DNA from: Propioniciclava flava
GTDB lineage: Bacteria; Actinomycetota; Actinomycetes; Propionibacteriales; Propionibacteriaceae
DNA: 64,000 nucleotides
Assembly: GCF_004126535.1 (NCBI RefSeq)
Contig: NZ_PPCV01000012.1
Location: forward strand, 1 to 64,000
Direction of reading: 5' to 3'
Below are positions 1-8,788 of this stretch, piece by piece. The notes under the pieces were generated by a model, which did not search any database, was not told the DNA's origin, and worked only from the letters and a program-made list of their open reading frames with translations. Made by a program: the position numbers and the translations under genes. Within the stretch, counting starts at the first letter, position 1; each line of letters begins with the position of its first letter.

Positions 1-16
1 AACGTAGGGTGGTGCA

Positions 17-73
17 CGTCGAGGTCTTCCAAGATGGTGAGCGTGAGAACTTCCATCCTGGAAGACCTCGACG
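17..73. repeat. Near-perfect 21-bp inverted repeat, 15-nt loop
   Basis: The left arm (17-37) and right arm (53-73) are reverse complements with one mismatch. The repeat lies exactly where the N-terminal half of the following permease should be, and no permease-like sequence is visible upstream of about base 127. It could be the end of a mobile element, a hairpin terminator, or an inverted join from misassembly near the contig edge. The sequence alone does not decide. Confidence 0.75.
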
Positions 74-858
74 CCTATCCGCGAACCAGCCGATGGTCCC
101 GGGCTACACCCTCAACTGCGAAGAGCCTCGAAGGCGTCCCGCTGGCCGCCGAAGAGGCCGAGAACCCCGCCAAGGACGTCCCCCGCGGCATCATCATCGC
201 CATGGCGACGCTGGTCGTCACCGGCGCACTCGTGTTGTTCCTGGCCACCGGCGCGGGGGGTGCCCTGGCCATGTCGACCTCCGGTAACCCGCTCGTGGAA
301 GCCCTGGGCAACTCCGTTTGGGCCGTCGTGGTCAACTACATCGGCTTGGCGGGCCTGATCGCCAGCTTCTTCTCCATCATGTACGCCTACTCGCGTCAGA
401 CGTTCGCCCTGTCCCGCGCCGGCTACCTGCCCACCAGCCTGTCGGTCACCAACAGCCGCAAGGCGCCCGTGCTGGCGATCATCGTCCCCGGCATCATCGG
501 TTTCCTCCTGTCGCTGACCGGTCAGGGCGGCGTCCTGCTCAACATGGCGGTCTTCGGAGCAGCCGTCAGCTACGTGCTCATCATGATCAGCCACATCGTC
601 CTGCGGGTGAAGCAGCCCGGCCTCAACCGCCCCTACAAGACCCCCGGCGGCATCGTCACCACCTCCATCGCCCTCGTGATCGCCGCCGCGTCCGTCGTCG
701 CGACGTTCCTGGTGGACGTGCTGGCTGCCGGGCTCACCTTCGCCGCCTTCGCCGCGATGATGGCCTACTTCGGGCTCTACCGCCGCCACCACCTGGTCGC
801 CAACTCCCCCGACGAGGAGTTCGCCGCCTTGATGTCCGCAGAAGAGGACGTCGCGTGA
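34..858 (+). pseudogene. Ethanolamine permease (APC family), C-terminal half only
   Basis: The product would import ethanolamine for the EutBC enzyme encoded just downstream. Recognisable APC-permease sequence starts at LEGVPLAAEEA (base 127) and runs to the stop. It holds about six predicted membrane helices (GIIIAMATLVVTG, VVVNYIGLAGLIASFF, LAIIVPGIIGFLL, MAVFGAAVSYVLIMI, SIALVIAAASVVATF and the C-terminal one). Full-length relatives have about 12 helices and 450-480 residues. The first 30 codons of the open frame are unrelated to permeases and include a 21-bp inverted repeat, so the 5' half is missing or displaced. The stop overlaps the eutB start (GTGA at 855-858), as in an ethanolamine operon. 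The ORF could still give a truncated membrane protein, but it is unlikely to transport. Confidence 0.75.
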
Positions 859-2273
859 GCGTCCGGACACGGTCCGTCCAGGGGGCCACCTACCGTTTCG
901 ACGGTCTGGTGGACCTCCTGGCCAAGGCCACACCCAAACGATCAGGAGACGAACTCGCCGGATGCGCAGCATCCTCCGCTGCCGAACGGGTCGCCGCCCA
1001 ATGGGCTCTGGCCGACGAGCCACTCATGACCTTCCTCAACGAGGAGGTCGTGCCCTACGAAACCGATGAGGTCACCCGGCTCATCATGGACCAGCACGAC
1101 GCGGACGCCTTCGCCCCCGTCGCCTCCCTGACGGTCGGCGGCCTGCGGGACTGGCTCCTCGAGGTAGCGACCCGGCCGGACGCCTCCCGGATCCTGCGGG
1201 CGCTCGCGCCCGGCCTCACCCCCGAGATGGCCGCCGCAGTGAGCAAGCTCATGTCCGTGCAGGACCTCATCTGCGTGTCACGGGCCATCGAGGTGACCTC
1301 CGCATTCCGCACCACGTTGGGGCTATCGGGAACCCTCGCGACCCGCCTCCAACCCAATCATCCCACCGACGACCTCGCCGGGGTTTCCGCAGCCATCCTG
1401 GATGGCCTCCTGATGGGTTCGGGGGACGCCGTGGTGGGGATCAACCCGGCCACCGATTCCCCTCAGGCCGCCGCCGACCTGCTGAAGCTGATCGACGACA
1501 TCCGTCAACAGTTGGCGATCCCGATTCAGTCCTGCGTCCTGACGCACGTCACCACCACCATCGGGCTCATCGAGGCCGGAGCGCCGGTCGACCTGCCGTT
1601 CCAATCCATCGCGGGCACCCAGAAGGCCAACGCCGGGTTCGGCGTCACGCTCGACATCCTGCGTGAGGCCGACGAGGCAGCCCGCTCCCTGCACCGGGGA
1701 ACCGTCGGGGATCAGGTCATGTACTTCGAAACCGGCCAAGGCGCGGCCCTGTCCGCGGAAGGGCACTACGGGGTGGGTGGGCGTCCCGTCGACGAGCAGA
1801 CCCTGGAGGCGCGCGCCTACGGCGTCGCCCGAGCGTTCGATCCGTTGCTGCTCAACACGGTCGTCGGGTTCATCGGACCCGAATACCTGCACGACGGCAA
1901 GCAGATCATCCGGGCCGGGTTGGAGGACAACTTCTGCGGCAAGCTGCTCGGCGTCCCCATGGGCGTCGACGTCTGCTACACCAACCACGCCGAAGCCGAC
2001 GACGACGACATGGACGCCCTCCTCACGCTGCTGGGGGCCGCGGGCACCAACTACGTCATCTGCGTGCCCGGCACCGACGACATCATGCTCGGCTACCAGA
2101 GCTTGTCGTTCCACAATGCGCTCGCCGTCCGACGCACCTTGGGGTTGCGTCCGGCGCCGGAGTTCGAAGCCTGGCTGCTGGGCATGGAGATGGCCGACGC
2201 CGCCGGTCACGTCCTGCCACGAGACCCGCTGGGTTCGCCGCTGAGCCGTCTAGTCCTGGGAGGTGCCGCATGA
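855..2273 (+). CDS. eutB: Ethanolamine ammonia-lyase heavy chain
   Basis: EutB carries the catalytic TIM barrel of the adenosylcobalamin-dependent enzyme that splits ethanolamine into acetaldehyde and ammonia. The frame gives 472 residues (E. coli EutB has 453). Family blocks are easy to see: RLQPNHPTDD, YFETGQGAALSA, NTVVGFIGPEYL, IIRAGLEDNFCGKLLG, CYTNHAEADDDD and PSPEF-like APEFEAWL. GTG at 855 is chosen because it overlaps the permease stop by 4 bp and puts RSVQGATYRFDG where family members begin. The frame stays open upstream, but that part is a shadow of the permease. It overlaps eutC by ATGA. The neighbouring cobalamin genes (36148-38554) supply its cofactor. Confidence 0.96.
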   Translation: MSVRTRSVQGATYRFDGLVDLLAKATPKRSGDELAGCAASSAAERVAAQWALADEPLMTFLNEEVVPYETDEVTRLIMDQHDADAFAPVASLTVGGLRDWLLEVATRPDASRILRALAPGLTPEMAAAVSKLMSVQDLICVSRAIEVTSAFRTTLGLSGTLATRLQPNHPTDDLAGVSAAILDGLLMGSGDAVVGINPATDSPQAAADLLKLIDDIRQQLAIPIQSCVLTHVTTTIGLIEAGAPVDLPFQSIAGTQKANAGFGVTLDILREADEAARSLHRGTVGDQVMYFETGQGAALSAEGHYGVGGRPVDEQTLEARAYGVARAFDPLLLNTVVGFIGPEYLHDGKQIIRAGLEDNFCGKLLGVPMGVDVCYTNHAEADDDDMDALLTLLGAAGTNYVICVPGTDDIMLGYQSLSFHNALAVRRTLGLRPAPEFEAWLLGMEMADAAGHVLPRDPLGSPLSRLVLGGAA

Positions 2274-3037
2274 ACGGCCGCACGACGCGCCGAGGAGAGG
2301 CGACCGTCGTGGACTTTTGGGCCCCGCTGCGCCGCAGCACCCAGGCCCGGATCGGTCTGGGACACTCCGGCGACGGCATGCCCACCGGCGAACGCCTCGC
2401 GCTGCGCGAAGCACTCGCCCTGGCCCGCGACGCCATCGCGACCCCGCTCGACCTCCCGCTGCTGCGCGACGACCTAGCCGCAGTCGGGGCGTCCGAGGTG
2501 TACGAGGTCACCAGCCAGGCGTCCACCCGCGACGAGTACGTCCGGCGCCCCGACCTCGGACGCCTCCCCGCCGACCTGTCCGGGTTGTCGCAGGGGCGGT
2601 TCGACATCGGGATCGTGCTGGCCGATGGCCTCTCACCGCGGGCCGTCAGCGATCACGGGGCGCTCATGGTGGGCGCACTGTTGGCGGCGCTGCCGAGCGG
2701 CTTGTCGATGGCGCCCGTCGTCATCGCGACGAACGCGAGGGTAGCTCTAGGCGACCACATCGGTGCGGCCCTGGGCGTCGACACAGTGTTCGTGCTGATC
2801 GGGGAACGCCCCGGCCTGTCGGTCGCCGACAGCCTGGGGATCTATATGACGCACCGACCCGAACCCGGGCGGGCCGACTCCGAACGCAACTGCATCTCGA
2901 ACGTCCACCCGCCCGACGGCAACAGTTATGCCGCCGCAGCAGCTACGGCGTCCCGGCTGCTGGGCAGCGCCCGAATGCTGGGGCGGTCGGGGGTCGACGT
3001 CAAGGACACCGGCGCAGATCCCGCACTCGAAGGCTAG
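2270..3037 (+). CDS. eutC: Ethanolamine ammonia-lyase light chain
   Basis: EutC pairs with EutB and helps bind adenosylcobalamin. The 255-residue product has the light-chain blocks STQARIGLGHSGDGMPT near the N-terminus, FDIGIVLADGLSPRAV, GERPGLSVADSLGIY and the C-terminal ERNCISNVHPPDG. The ATG overlaps the eutB stop (ATGA, 2270-2273), so translation is probably coupled. No microcompartment shell gene, eutA reactivase or regulator follows within the window. The next gene, DUF2530-like, is convergent. Confidence 0.95.
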   Translation: MNGRTTRRGEATVVDFWAPLRRSTQARIGLGHSGDGMPTGERLALREALALARDAIATPLDLPLLRDDLAAVGASEVYEVTSQASTRDEYVRRPDLGRLPADLSGLSQGRFDIGIVLADGLSPRAVSDHGALMVGALLAALPSGLSMAPVVIATNARVALGDHIGAALGVDTVFVLIGERPGLSVADSLGIYMTHRPEPGRADSERNCISNVHPPDGNSYAAAAATASRLLGSARMLGRSGVDVKDTGADPALEG

Positions 3038-3061
3038 GGCCGAACGGCCAGGGGCAGCGGC

Positions 3062-3370
3062 TCAGAAGAAGGGGAGCGCCGCCGCCAGAACGGCGCTCAG
3101 CAGCACCAGAAAGCCCAGGATCCCGACGACCGTCAACGGGCGGGTGCGTCGCGGCTTGCGGTGAACGGCCCACGCCACCGCGGCGAGAGTGAGCCCCACG
3201 CACAGCGGTGTCGCGACCAGCGGCCATTCGGCAGGCGTATGGTTGCGGAGCCACCAGGCGAGCAGCATCACCACGGTGATGCCGAACCACACCAGGGACG
3301 CCTGAAACAAGGGCCGGGATTCGGTCACGAGCTCAGGGTTCGCGCCCGGGTCGCGAAGACGCAGGATCAT
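3062..3370 (-). CDS. Small membrane protein, DUF2530-like
   Basis: This 102-residue protein has three hydrophobic segments (LVWFGITVVMLLAWWL, LCVGLTLAAVAWAV, VVGILGFLVLLSAVLAAALPFF) and a short charged loop, HRKPRRTRP. The size and layout fit the small actinobacterial DUF2530 membrane proteins, whose role is unknown; this assignment comes from memory of the family pattern only. It converges on eutC with a 24-bp gap. Confidence 0.6.
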   Translation of the reverse strand: MILRLRDPGANPELVTESRPLFQASLVWFGITVVMLLAWWLRNHTPAEWPLVATPLCVGLTLAAVAWAVHRKPRRTRPLTVVGILGFLVLLSAVLAAALPFF

Positions 3371-3531
3371 GTCCCCATTCTGACGGGTCGCGGCGCGCGC
3401 GGGCAGCCGAGGTACGGGCCTGTCGTCGTGTCCCCGTGGGGCGAGGTGTGGGGCTTCACCTCGCCTCGGCGAGCCAGCAGCAGGGAAGGCGATCGGCGCT
3501 AGGGTGAGCGCACACGACAGGGGAGGCCGTC

Positions 3532-4935
3532 ATGCCGGTGTTCGAACGCGACTCGCGCTACCCGTTCCCGCGGGAGGACGTCTTCGCCTGGCATACCCGC
3601 CCCGGGGCGTTCACCCGGCTCACGCCACCTGGTATGGCCACCGAGATGACCCCGCTGAGCGACGGCATCCAGGTCGGGTCCACGGCCGACATCGTGATTT
3701 CTCATCCGCTGGTCGCCAGCTTGCTGCCCCACGTTCCCCGTCGGGGCGGCTCCGGGCCAGTCGGGGTGCGCTGGCGGTTGCGGCACACCGCCTTCGAGCC
3801 GGGGCGCCTGTTCGTGGATGAGCAGATTCGCGGGCCGTTCGCATCCTGGCGCCACGAGCACATCTTCAGCGACGGCCCCGCCGGATCCACCATCATCACC
3901 GATCGCGTCACGTACGAACTCCCACGCGTCCTGCCGGGGCGCCTGCCGCAGGCGCTGATCGAGATGCAACTCGATGGGCTGTTCGCGTACCGCGAGCGAC
4001 AGTTGCGCGACGACCTGGATCTGCACTCGCGCCTGGGAGCGACCCCACGGAAGGTGCTGATCTCGGGCAGCAGCGGCACCATCGGCACGCAACTCACCGC
4101 GCTGCTGACCAGCGGCGGCCACCGCGTCATGCGCCTCGTGCGGGGCAGGCCAGCCACCGACGCGGTGCGCTGGGATCCGGCGCGAGGGCGACTGGATCCG
4201 GCGGCGATCGCCGGAGCAGACGTGGCCATCAACCTGGCTGGCGCCCCGCTCGCCGGACGCTTCACGCGGGCGCATCAGCGTCGGGTCCTGCGCTCCCGCA
4301 TCGACGCCACCGCGACCCTTGCCGCCGCCGTGGTGGACGCCGGGATCCCCGCCCTCGTGCAGGCCTCGGCGATCGGTGTCTACGGGCCTCGCAGGCCAGG
4401 AGAGCTCCTGCGCGAAGACTCGGCGCGTGGGGATGGCTTCCTGGCCGATGTGGTGACCGCCTGGGAGTCGGCGGCGGCACCAGCCGTGGACGCCGGGGTG
4501 AGGACCGCGTGGATGCGGACGGGCATCGTGCTGACCGAGTCGGGTGGGTCGCTGGCCCCGCAGATCCCGCTGTTCTCGGTGGGCGTCGGCGGGCGCATGG
4601 CCCCCGCAGATGCGTGGCTGAGCTGGATCAGCTTGGACGACGCGGTACGGGGCTTCGCGCACGTCGCCATCACCGACGCCGAGGGCCCCTTCAATCTGGT
4701 GGCACCTCGCCCCGTCACCCAGCGAGTCTTCGCGGAGACGCTGGGACGGGTGCTGCATCGTCCCGCGGCTATTCCGACGCCGCCGGTGGCGCCGCAACTC
4801 GTCCTCGGACGCCTGGGCTATGACCAGATGATCGACACCGACCAGCGCGTCTCGTCGGCTCGGTTGGCCGATGCGGGGCTGTGGTTCGCGCAGGGCACCC
4901 TCTCGGATGCCCTGCGCCACGTGCTCATGCGCTGA
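3532..4935 (+). CDS. TIGR01777-type SDR epimerase with N-terminal SRPBCC domain
   Basis: The 467-residue protein has two parts. Residues 1 to about 160 look like an SRPBCC/polyketide-cyclase fold (FERDSRYPFPREDVFAWHTRPG). From about residue 170 an NAD(P)-binding Rossmann domain begins with KVLISGSSGTIGTQL, followed by SAIGVYG and a C-terminal DUF1731-like tail (RLADAGLWFAQGTLSDAL). This is the YfcH/SDR39U1 family, fused to SRPBCC as is common in actinobacteria. The reaction is not established. GGGGAGG lies just upstream of the chosen ATG. It is a single gene with its own promoter region. Confidence 0.88.
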   Translation: MPVFERDSRYPFPREDVFAWHTRPGAFTRLTPPGMATEMTPLSDGIQVGSTADIVISHPLVASLLPHVPRRGGSGPVGVRWRLRHTAFEPGRLFVDEQIRGPFASWRHEHIFSDGPAGSTIITDRVTYELPRVLPGRLPQALIEMQLDGLFAYRERQLRDDLDLHSRLGATPRKVLISGSSGTIGTQLTALLTSGGHRVMRLVRGRPATDAVRWDPARGRLDPAAIAGADVAINLAGAPLAGRFTRAHQRRVLRSRIDATATLAAAVVDAGIPALVQASAIGVYGPRRPGELLREDSARGDGFLADVVTAWESAAAPAVDAGVRTAWMRTGIVLTESGGSLAPQIPLFSVGVGGRMAPADAWLSWISLDDAVRGFAHVAITDAEGPFNLVAPRPVTQRVFAETLGRVLHRPAAIPTPPVAPQLVLGRLGYDQMIDTDQRVSSARLADAGLWFAQGTLSDALRHVLMR

Positions 4936-4977
4936 CCGCACCTCCCCTAGCCGACGCCGGGGGAGGCGCGGCGCGGT

Positions 4978-5373
4978 TCAGCGGGCGTTCTCGTCGGGCT
5001 GGTGAATGCCGAAGACGTTGCCTTCGGTGTCGGTGAAGTAGCCCTGCCACGCCATGCCGGGGAGCGCGGTCTTGGGGGAGACCGTTTCGCCGCCCAAGCG
5101 CAGGATGGCCTCTTCGATGCTGTCGTAGTCCTCGACCGCGACGGTCACCACGAAAGCGTTGGGGGCATCGAACTTGGGGGTCTCGGTGCGGGTGCGCGGC
5201 AGCAGGCCGCCATTGATCCCCATCGTTCCCTCCTCGCCCGTGATGACGCCCCAGTAAGGCGTGCCGGTGACGTGGGAATAGTCCTGGAACTCCCAGCCGA
5301 GAACTTCGGCGTAGAAGTTCTTTGCGCGCTCCACGTCATTGACCTGGATCTCGAAATGCACGGGACGTGCCAT
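4978..5373 (-). CDS. VOC-family (glyoxalase-like) protein
   Basis: This is a 131-residue single-domain vicinal-oxygen-chelate protein. It opens with PVHFEIQVNDVERAKNFY, a classic VOC first strand and helix, and ends with GYFTDTEGNVFGIHQP. Members bind a metal ion and act on small electrophiles or serve as resistance proteins; the substrate here is unknown. The ATG at 5373 is chosen because GAGGAGG lies 5 nt upstream. The frame stays open another 35 codons, but that part has no VOC similarity. Confidence 0.85.
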   Translation of the reverse strand: MARPVHFEIQVNDVERAKNFYAEVLGWEFQDYSHVTGTPYWGVITGEEGTMGINGGLLPRTRTETPKFDAPNAFVVTVAVEDYDSIEEAILRLGGETVSPKTALPGMAWQGYFTDTEGNVFGIHQPDENAR

Positions 5374-5431
5374 GACAACCTCCTCGGGGTGGGCCCAGGA
5401 CGGGCCGTTGTGGCGCGAGCCTACCCGCTCT

Positions 5432-5487
5432 TCCCGACAAAACAGAGCCGTCGGTAGGGCCCAGAGAACGGACCCCACCGACGGCTC
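5432..5487 (-). terminator. Rho-independent terminator after the GNAT gene
   Basis: A perfect 11-bp inverted repeat (5445-5455 with 5477-5487, GAGCCGTCGGT) is followed on the minus strand by CTGTTTTGTCGG. It separates the GNAT gene upstream from the VOC gene downstream on the same strand. Confidence 0.7.
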
Positions 5488-5537
5488 AGCGGAGGTGCGA
5501 GGGTGCGGTGGCGTGCTGCGCCGAAGGAGGCCGAGGG

Positions 5538-6056
5538 CTACTTCTGGCAGAGGGACAACGTCAGCGCCTCATGGGAGGCGCGGAAGCCCATCGTGGTGAA
5601 GAAACCCATGACGTGGGCACGATCCTTGTCCATGGCGACCATGAGGACGCGGGCGCCGTGCTCCTTCGCGTAGTTCGCCAGCCACGTGAAGACCTCTTTG
5701 CCGATGGCGATGCTGTCGGCCCCGGCGCGGATCCGGGCACCCGAGACGAATGCACGGATGCCACCGCCGCGGGCCATGGTGGTGAGGAAGGACAACTGCA
5801 GCGTCCCGATGATCCGGTCGGCAGTGTCGAGGATCACGAGCAGCGATTGGTTGGGGTCGGAGTCGATCCGGTTGAAGGCAGCGTCCAGGTCGCTGTCTGA
5901 GGGGGTCGGACCGAGCACTTCGTCGCCAATCAGCGTGGTGGTGGCGACGTATTCGGGTGAGGTCGGGTCGTCGGCGAGCAGGCGTTCGATGGTCGGAATG
6001 TGACCGCGCGTGGCCCGCGCAACCGATGCTCGTTCTAGGACGGCAAGGATCTCCAT
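5538..6056 (-). CDS. GNAT-family N-acetyltransferase
   Basis: The 172-residue product ends with the GNAT pattern of an acetyl-CoA site and C-terminal strand: SIAIGKEVFTWLANYAKEHGA, then MVAMDKDRAHVMGFF and MGFRASHEALTLSL. The FRASHEALTL ending is typical of small acetyltransferases that act on amines. The substrate is unknown. The ATG at 6056 is preferred because it starts a sensible MEILAVLERASVARAT strand; an upstream start at 6092 cannot be excluded. A terminator follows at 5432-5487. Confidence 0.8.
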   Translation of the reverse strand: MEILAVLERASVARATRGHIPTIERLLADDPTSPEYVATTTLIGDEVLGPTPSDSDLDAAFNRIDSDPNQSLLVILDTADRIIGTLQLSFLTTMARGGGIRAFVSGARIRAGADSIAIGKEVFTWLANYAKEHGARVLMVAMDKDRAHVMGFFTTMGFRASHEALTLSLCQK

Positions 6057-6102
6057 GCCTTGATTGCACACCCGTTGCCAGTGTCGGAGCAAACGAACAA
6101 CG

Positions 6103-6142
6103 CTGAGGCCCCGCCCGACGTGCGCGTCGGACGGGGCCTCAG
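6103..6142 (-). terminator. Strong hairpin terminator
   Basis: Arms 6103-6120 and 6125-6142 pair over 18 bp with one mismatch (CTGAGGCCCCG core). On the minus strand the hairpin is followed by T-rich CGTTGTTCGTTTG. It lies 30 bp beyond the stop of the PYGQP-repeat membrane protein gene and before the GNAT gene. Confidence 0.85.
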
Positions 6143-6171
6143 GAGCGTGGCTCAGGGGTCAGTCCCCCGGA

Positions 6172-7740
6172 TCAGTCGGAGGGACGCCCGTAGTAGCCGT
6201 CACCTGACGGTGGCTGGTCTTCGGGCCGCGGGGGCTGCCCGCCGGTGCTCGGAGGGCCCGGCTGGTACGGGGCCTGCGGAGTGGACTGACCGTAAGGGGC
6301 CGAGGAGTTGGGCGGATAGGGCGTGCCACCGGGGGAGGTGGGGGCCGGGCCACCGGTGTAAGAGCCGTTCGCGTCAGGCTGGCCGTACGGGGCGCTTGGC
6401 TGTGTGCCGTACGGGCCGCCATTGCCAGGCTGGCCGTACGGGGTGCCCGAACCAGGTTGTGTTCCGTACGGGTTCCCCGTGTTGGGTTGCCCGTAGGGGC
6501 CCTCAGCGCCGGGTTGCCCATAGGGGCCTCCGGTGCTGGGCTGCCCACCCTGCTGACCCGTGTCGGGCTGTCCGTACGGGGCATCCGTGCCCGGAGCACC
6601 GTAGCCAGCTTGGCCGCTCGGCGGCTGGTTCGTCGGGCCTGGTTGCCCGTAGGCGCCGGGCTGCCCGTAGGGATCGGACGGGGCCGGGTATCCGGGAGCC
6701 TGCTGGTCGCGATACTGGTCAGGCGTCTGACCGAACGGGGAAGCAGGAGCGCCCCAGGACGTTCCCGTGCCGGGGTAGCCGGGGTTGGTGTAGCCCGCAG
6801 CCTGATTGGCGATTTCGCGGGTACGCCCCACGTACATCAAGGCGAGCCAGATGTTCTGGACGGGCATCAGCGCGAAGGTCAGCACCAGCAACAAGAGGGA
6901 GCCGAAGAGGGCCATCCCGGACGAGTTGCCGCGGGCCGCGGCCTGGGCTCCGGCAGAGAGCATGCCCTGGGGGATGGCGGTCACGAGGCCGATGGCAAGG
7001 CCGATGATGAACAGGTAGCCGAAGGTACGCCAGAAGGCCCCCTTCGTCAGGGTGAAGGTACGTCGGATCGCATCCATGGCGCTCAAGCGCTCCTCGGCGA
7101 GGACGACGAGGACGTAGGTCAACTTGACGCTCACCCACAAGAGACCGACGAAGACCCCTAGCCAGAGCACGAAGATGAAGAAGACCGGAGCGCCAGAGCG
7201 GCCCCCATCAGACGCGGCGAGAAGGCCGAAGACCACGAGGCCAAGGACGAAGTACACCGCGATGGCCACACCCGCGAAAATCAAGACGAGTTGTGCCAAA
7301 CGCCCCAAGAGGCCCTGCGTACGTGCCGCCAAGGAGGCCCAGGTGGGGATCTCGCGGCCCGTGGCGTAGTCAATGGCCGCGATGTAGATGCGGCAGTAGT
7401 AGACGTAGGAGATCAGCGACACGACGAAGATCACGACGATGCTGAGGAGAGACACACCGATGAGGCTGACCGCGACGCTGGCCGGATCGAATCCGCGTCC
7501 AGAGGACAGGATGGATCCCATCACGGGCGCCAAGGCGGCAAAGACGGCGAACCCAATGATCACCGCAGCGGCGAATGCCAGCAGGATGGGAACCAGGCAC
7601 AGCATCAAGAAGAGCTTCCACCCGGCCTTGTAGGTGGCGAACAACGAGGAGAACAAGTCGCCCAGCATCAACGGCCCCGGAGGGGCGGTCGGCCGGTTCG
7701 GAGGCAAGGGGGCGGCGGATTGCGGCATGGACCAAGTCAC
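6172..7740 (-). CDS. Polytopic membrane protein with PYGQP-repeat tail
   Basis: The 522-residue protein has a short proline-rich N-terminus and then about six long membrane helices (residues 40-330, for example LFLMLCLVPILLAFAAAVIIG, FGYLFIIGLAIGLVTAIP). Its arrangement resembles the glycerophosphodiester phosphodiesterase membrane domain/DUF975 group. From about residue 345 to the end the chain is low complexity, rich in Gly, Pro, Gln and Tyr, with a recurring YGQPG unit, probably an exposed disordered tail. The function is unknown; such domains are thought to organise membranes or secretion. It has its own terminator (6103-6142). Confidence 0.75.
   Translation of the reverse strand: MTWSMPQSAAPLPPNRPTAPPGPLMLGDLFSSLFATYKAGWKLFLMLCLVPILLAFAAAVIIGFAVFAALAPVMGSILSSGRGFDPASVAVSLIGVSLLSIVVIFVVSLISYVYYCRIYIAAIDYATGREIPTWASLAARTQGLLGRLAQLVLIFAGVAIAVYFVLGLVVFGLLAASDGGRSGAPVFFIFVLWLGVFVGLLWVSVKLTYVLVVLAEERLSAMDAIRRTFTLTKGAFWRTFGYLFIIGLAIGLVTAIPQGMLSAGAQAAARGNSSGMALFGSLLLLVLTFALMPVQNIWLALMYVGRTREIANQAAGYTNPGYPGTGTSWGAPASPFGQTPDQYRDQQAPGYPAPSDPYGQPGAYGQPGPTNQPPSGQAGYGAPGTDAPYGQPDTGQQGGQPSTGGPYGQPGAEGPYGQPNTGNPYGTQPGSGTPYGQPGNGGPYGTQPSAPYGQPDANGSYTGGPAPTSPGGTPYPPNSSAPYGQSTPQAPYQPGPPSTGGQPPRPEDQPPSGDGYYGRPSD
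6350..6690 (-). repeat. Imperfect tandem repeats encoding YGQPG units
   Basis: This stretch, inside the 3' part of the membrane-protein gene, repeats a CCGTACGGG/GGTTGCCC-type motif (plus strand) every 24-50 bp. It encodes about ten copies of YGQP with variable Gly/Ser/Asn linkers. Such tracts often change copy number by slippage or recombination. Confidence 0.7.
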
Positions 7741-7991
7741 GCTCGCGATCCTAGCGATGGGATCTGGCCGCGCCTAGCACCTGCACTCACGCTGTGGACA
7801 CCTCCAGGGAAGGGTCAGGGTCAGCGCTCGCCGGGGGGAGAGCCGGTGTGCTCACCGAAGGAAGGCTGCTCGAGGTAGGACGAACGGGGGCAGAGGCTTC
7901 ACGACGAGACTCAGCCAAGCACGTCGCATGTCCCTGGCTGACGACCACCTCGCCGCAGGCTGGCCTCACTATCACCGCCTAGCCTGGTGGG

Positions 7992-8594
7992 GTGAACGAC
8001 AGTCGTAAGCCCCGTCGCCCCGCCTTCCGTGACCCCGCTGCGCTGGAAGCGCTGGGGGAGCGTCATGATCCCATCGCGGAACTTCATGCGGCGCACGAGA
8101 CGGCTGCGGTGCTGCTTCGCATGGGTCGCGCCGCTCAGGACCCCGCCGCCACGCAACGACTCGTCGCTCTCGTGGACGACGTCGGCTTGGTGACCTTGGC
8201 GGATCTGTGGGCCACACGACCGGCCCAGTCACTGCCCGGCGCCTTGTACCGGCTCTACGTGCTGCGGGAAGGCGTGCGCCACAACCCCGCCGGGGTCGCG
8301 CGTGAATACGAGGCCGGGATCCGGTTCACCGAACCCCATCACGCGATTGCGGGCGCTGACCCGGTAGGGCCCGACGAAGTTGTCCGTGTCGCCGACGAGA
8401 TCCTGCGGGGAGCGTTTCAAGGGGACTTCGCGGTCGCTTTGGAACGCGCCGCGGCGTTCGCTCACGTCGTCGCCGCGGGTCGTGCCGACATCACCGCAGG
8501 GATGCGCGCGGTCATCGGCGCCAGTCGATTGCAGTCTTTCGCCGCGGACCTTTCCGCCGCCGCGGCCCTGTGGCGCGCGGGTGACCTGCGCTAG
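7992..8594 (+). CDS. Hypothetical helical protein
   Basis: The 200-residue product has no signal peptide or membrane segment and looks almost wholly alpha-helical. It starts with a basic segment (SRKPRRPAFRDPAALEAL) and contains LYRLYVLREGVRHNPAGVAREYEAG in the middle. I do not recognise a function. The GTG at 7992 is the first start in the open frame; no strong ribosome site is seen. It converges on the lipoprotein gene at 8789 across a structured gap. Confidence 0.65.
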   Translation: MNDSRKPRRPAFRDPAALEALGERHDPIAELHAAHETAAVLLRMGRAAQDPAATQRLVALVDDVGLVTLADLWATRPAQSLPGALYRLYVLREGVRHNPAGVAREYEAGIRFTEPHHAIAGADPVGPDEVVRVADEILRGAFQGDFAVALERAAAFAHVVAAGRADITAGMRAVIGASRLQSFAADLSAAAALWRAGDLR

Positions 8595-8629
8595 GCAAGC
8601 GCGGCAGCGCACGAGGCGGTGAGATGGGT

Positions 8630-8710
8630 GCGTCGGGCTGGGACCGCCTCTCGGCGCGTGGCCGCTCGTAGCGGCAAAAGTTGGAGCCCGGGGCTACCGC
8701 AGCCCGACGC
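8630..8710. other. Structured intergenic element (nested hairpins)
   Basis: A perfect 11-bp inverted repeat (8630-8640 with 8700-8710, GCGTCGGGCTG) encloses two shorter hairpins: GCCGCT-CGT-AGCGGC, then AGCCC/GGGCT. It sits between two convergent genes. It could be a two-way terminator or a small structured RNA. No coding frame is convincing in the 194-bp gap. Confidence 0.45.
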
Positions 8711-8788
8711 GACAACGAGGATAGGCGTCCGTGCCGGGTTGGCCAAGCCCACTCCGCGTTGCGGCTCGCCGCCCGCACCTTCCACGTC

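Noticed and set aside
318-854. Long N-terminal extension of EutB
   Set aside because: The open frame upstream of 855 is a shadow of the permease gene and has Arg/Pro/His-rich composition unlike any EutB.
7787-7982. Overlapping small ORFs in the gap before the 7992 gene
   Set aside because: Both strands are open but lack ribosome sites and protein-like pattern; the gap probably holds divergent promoters.
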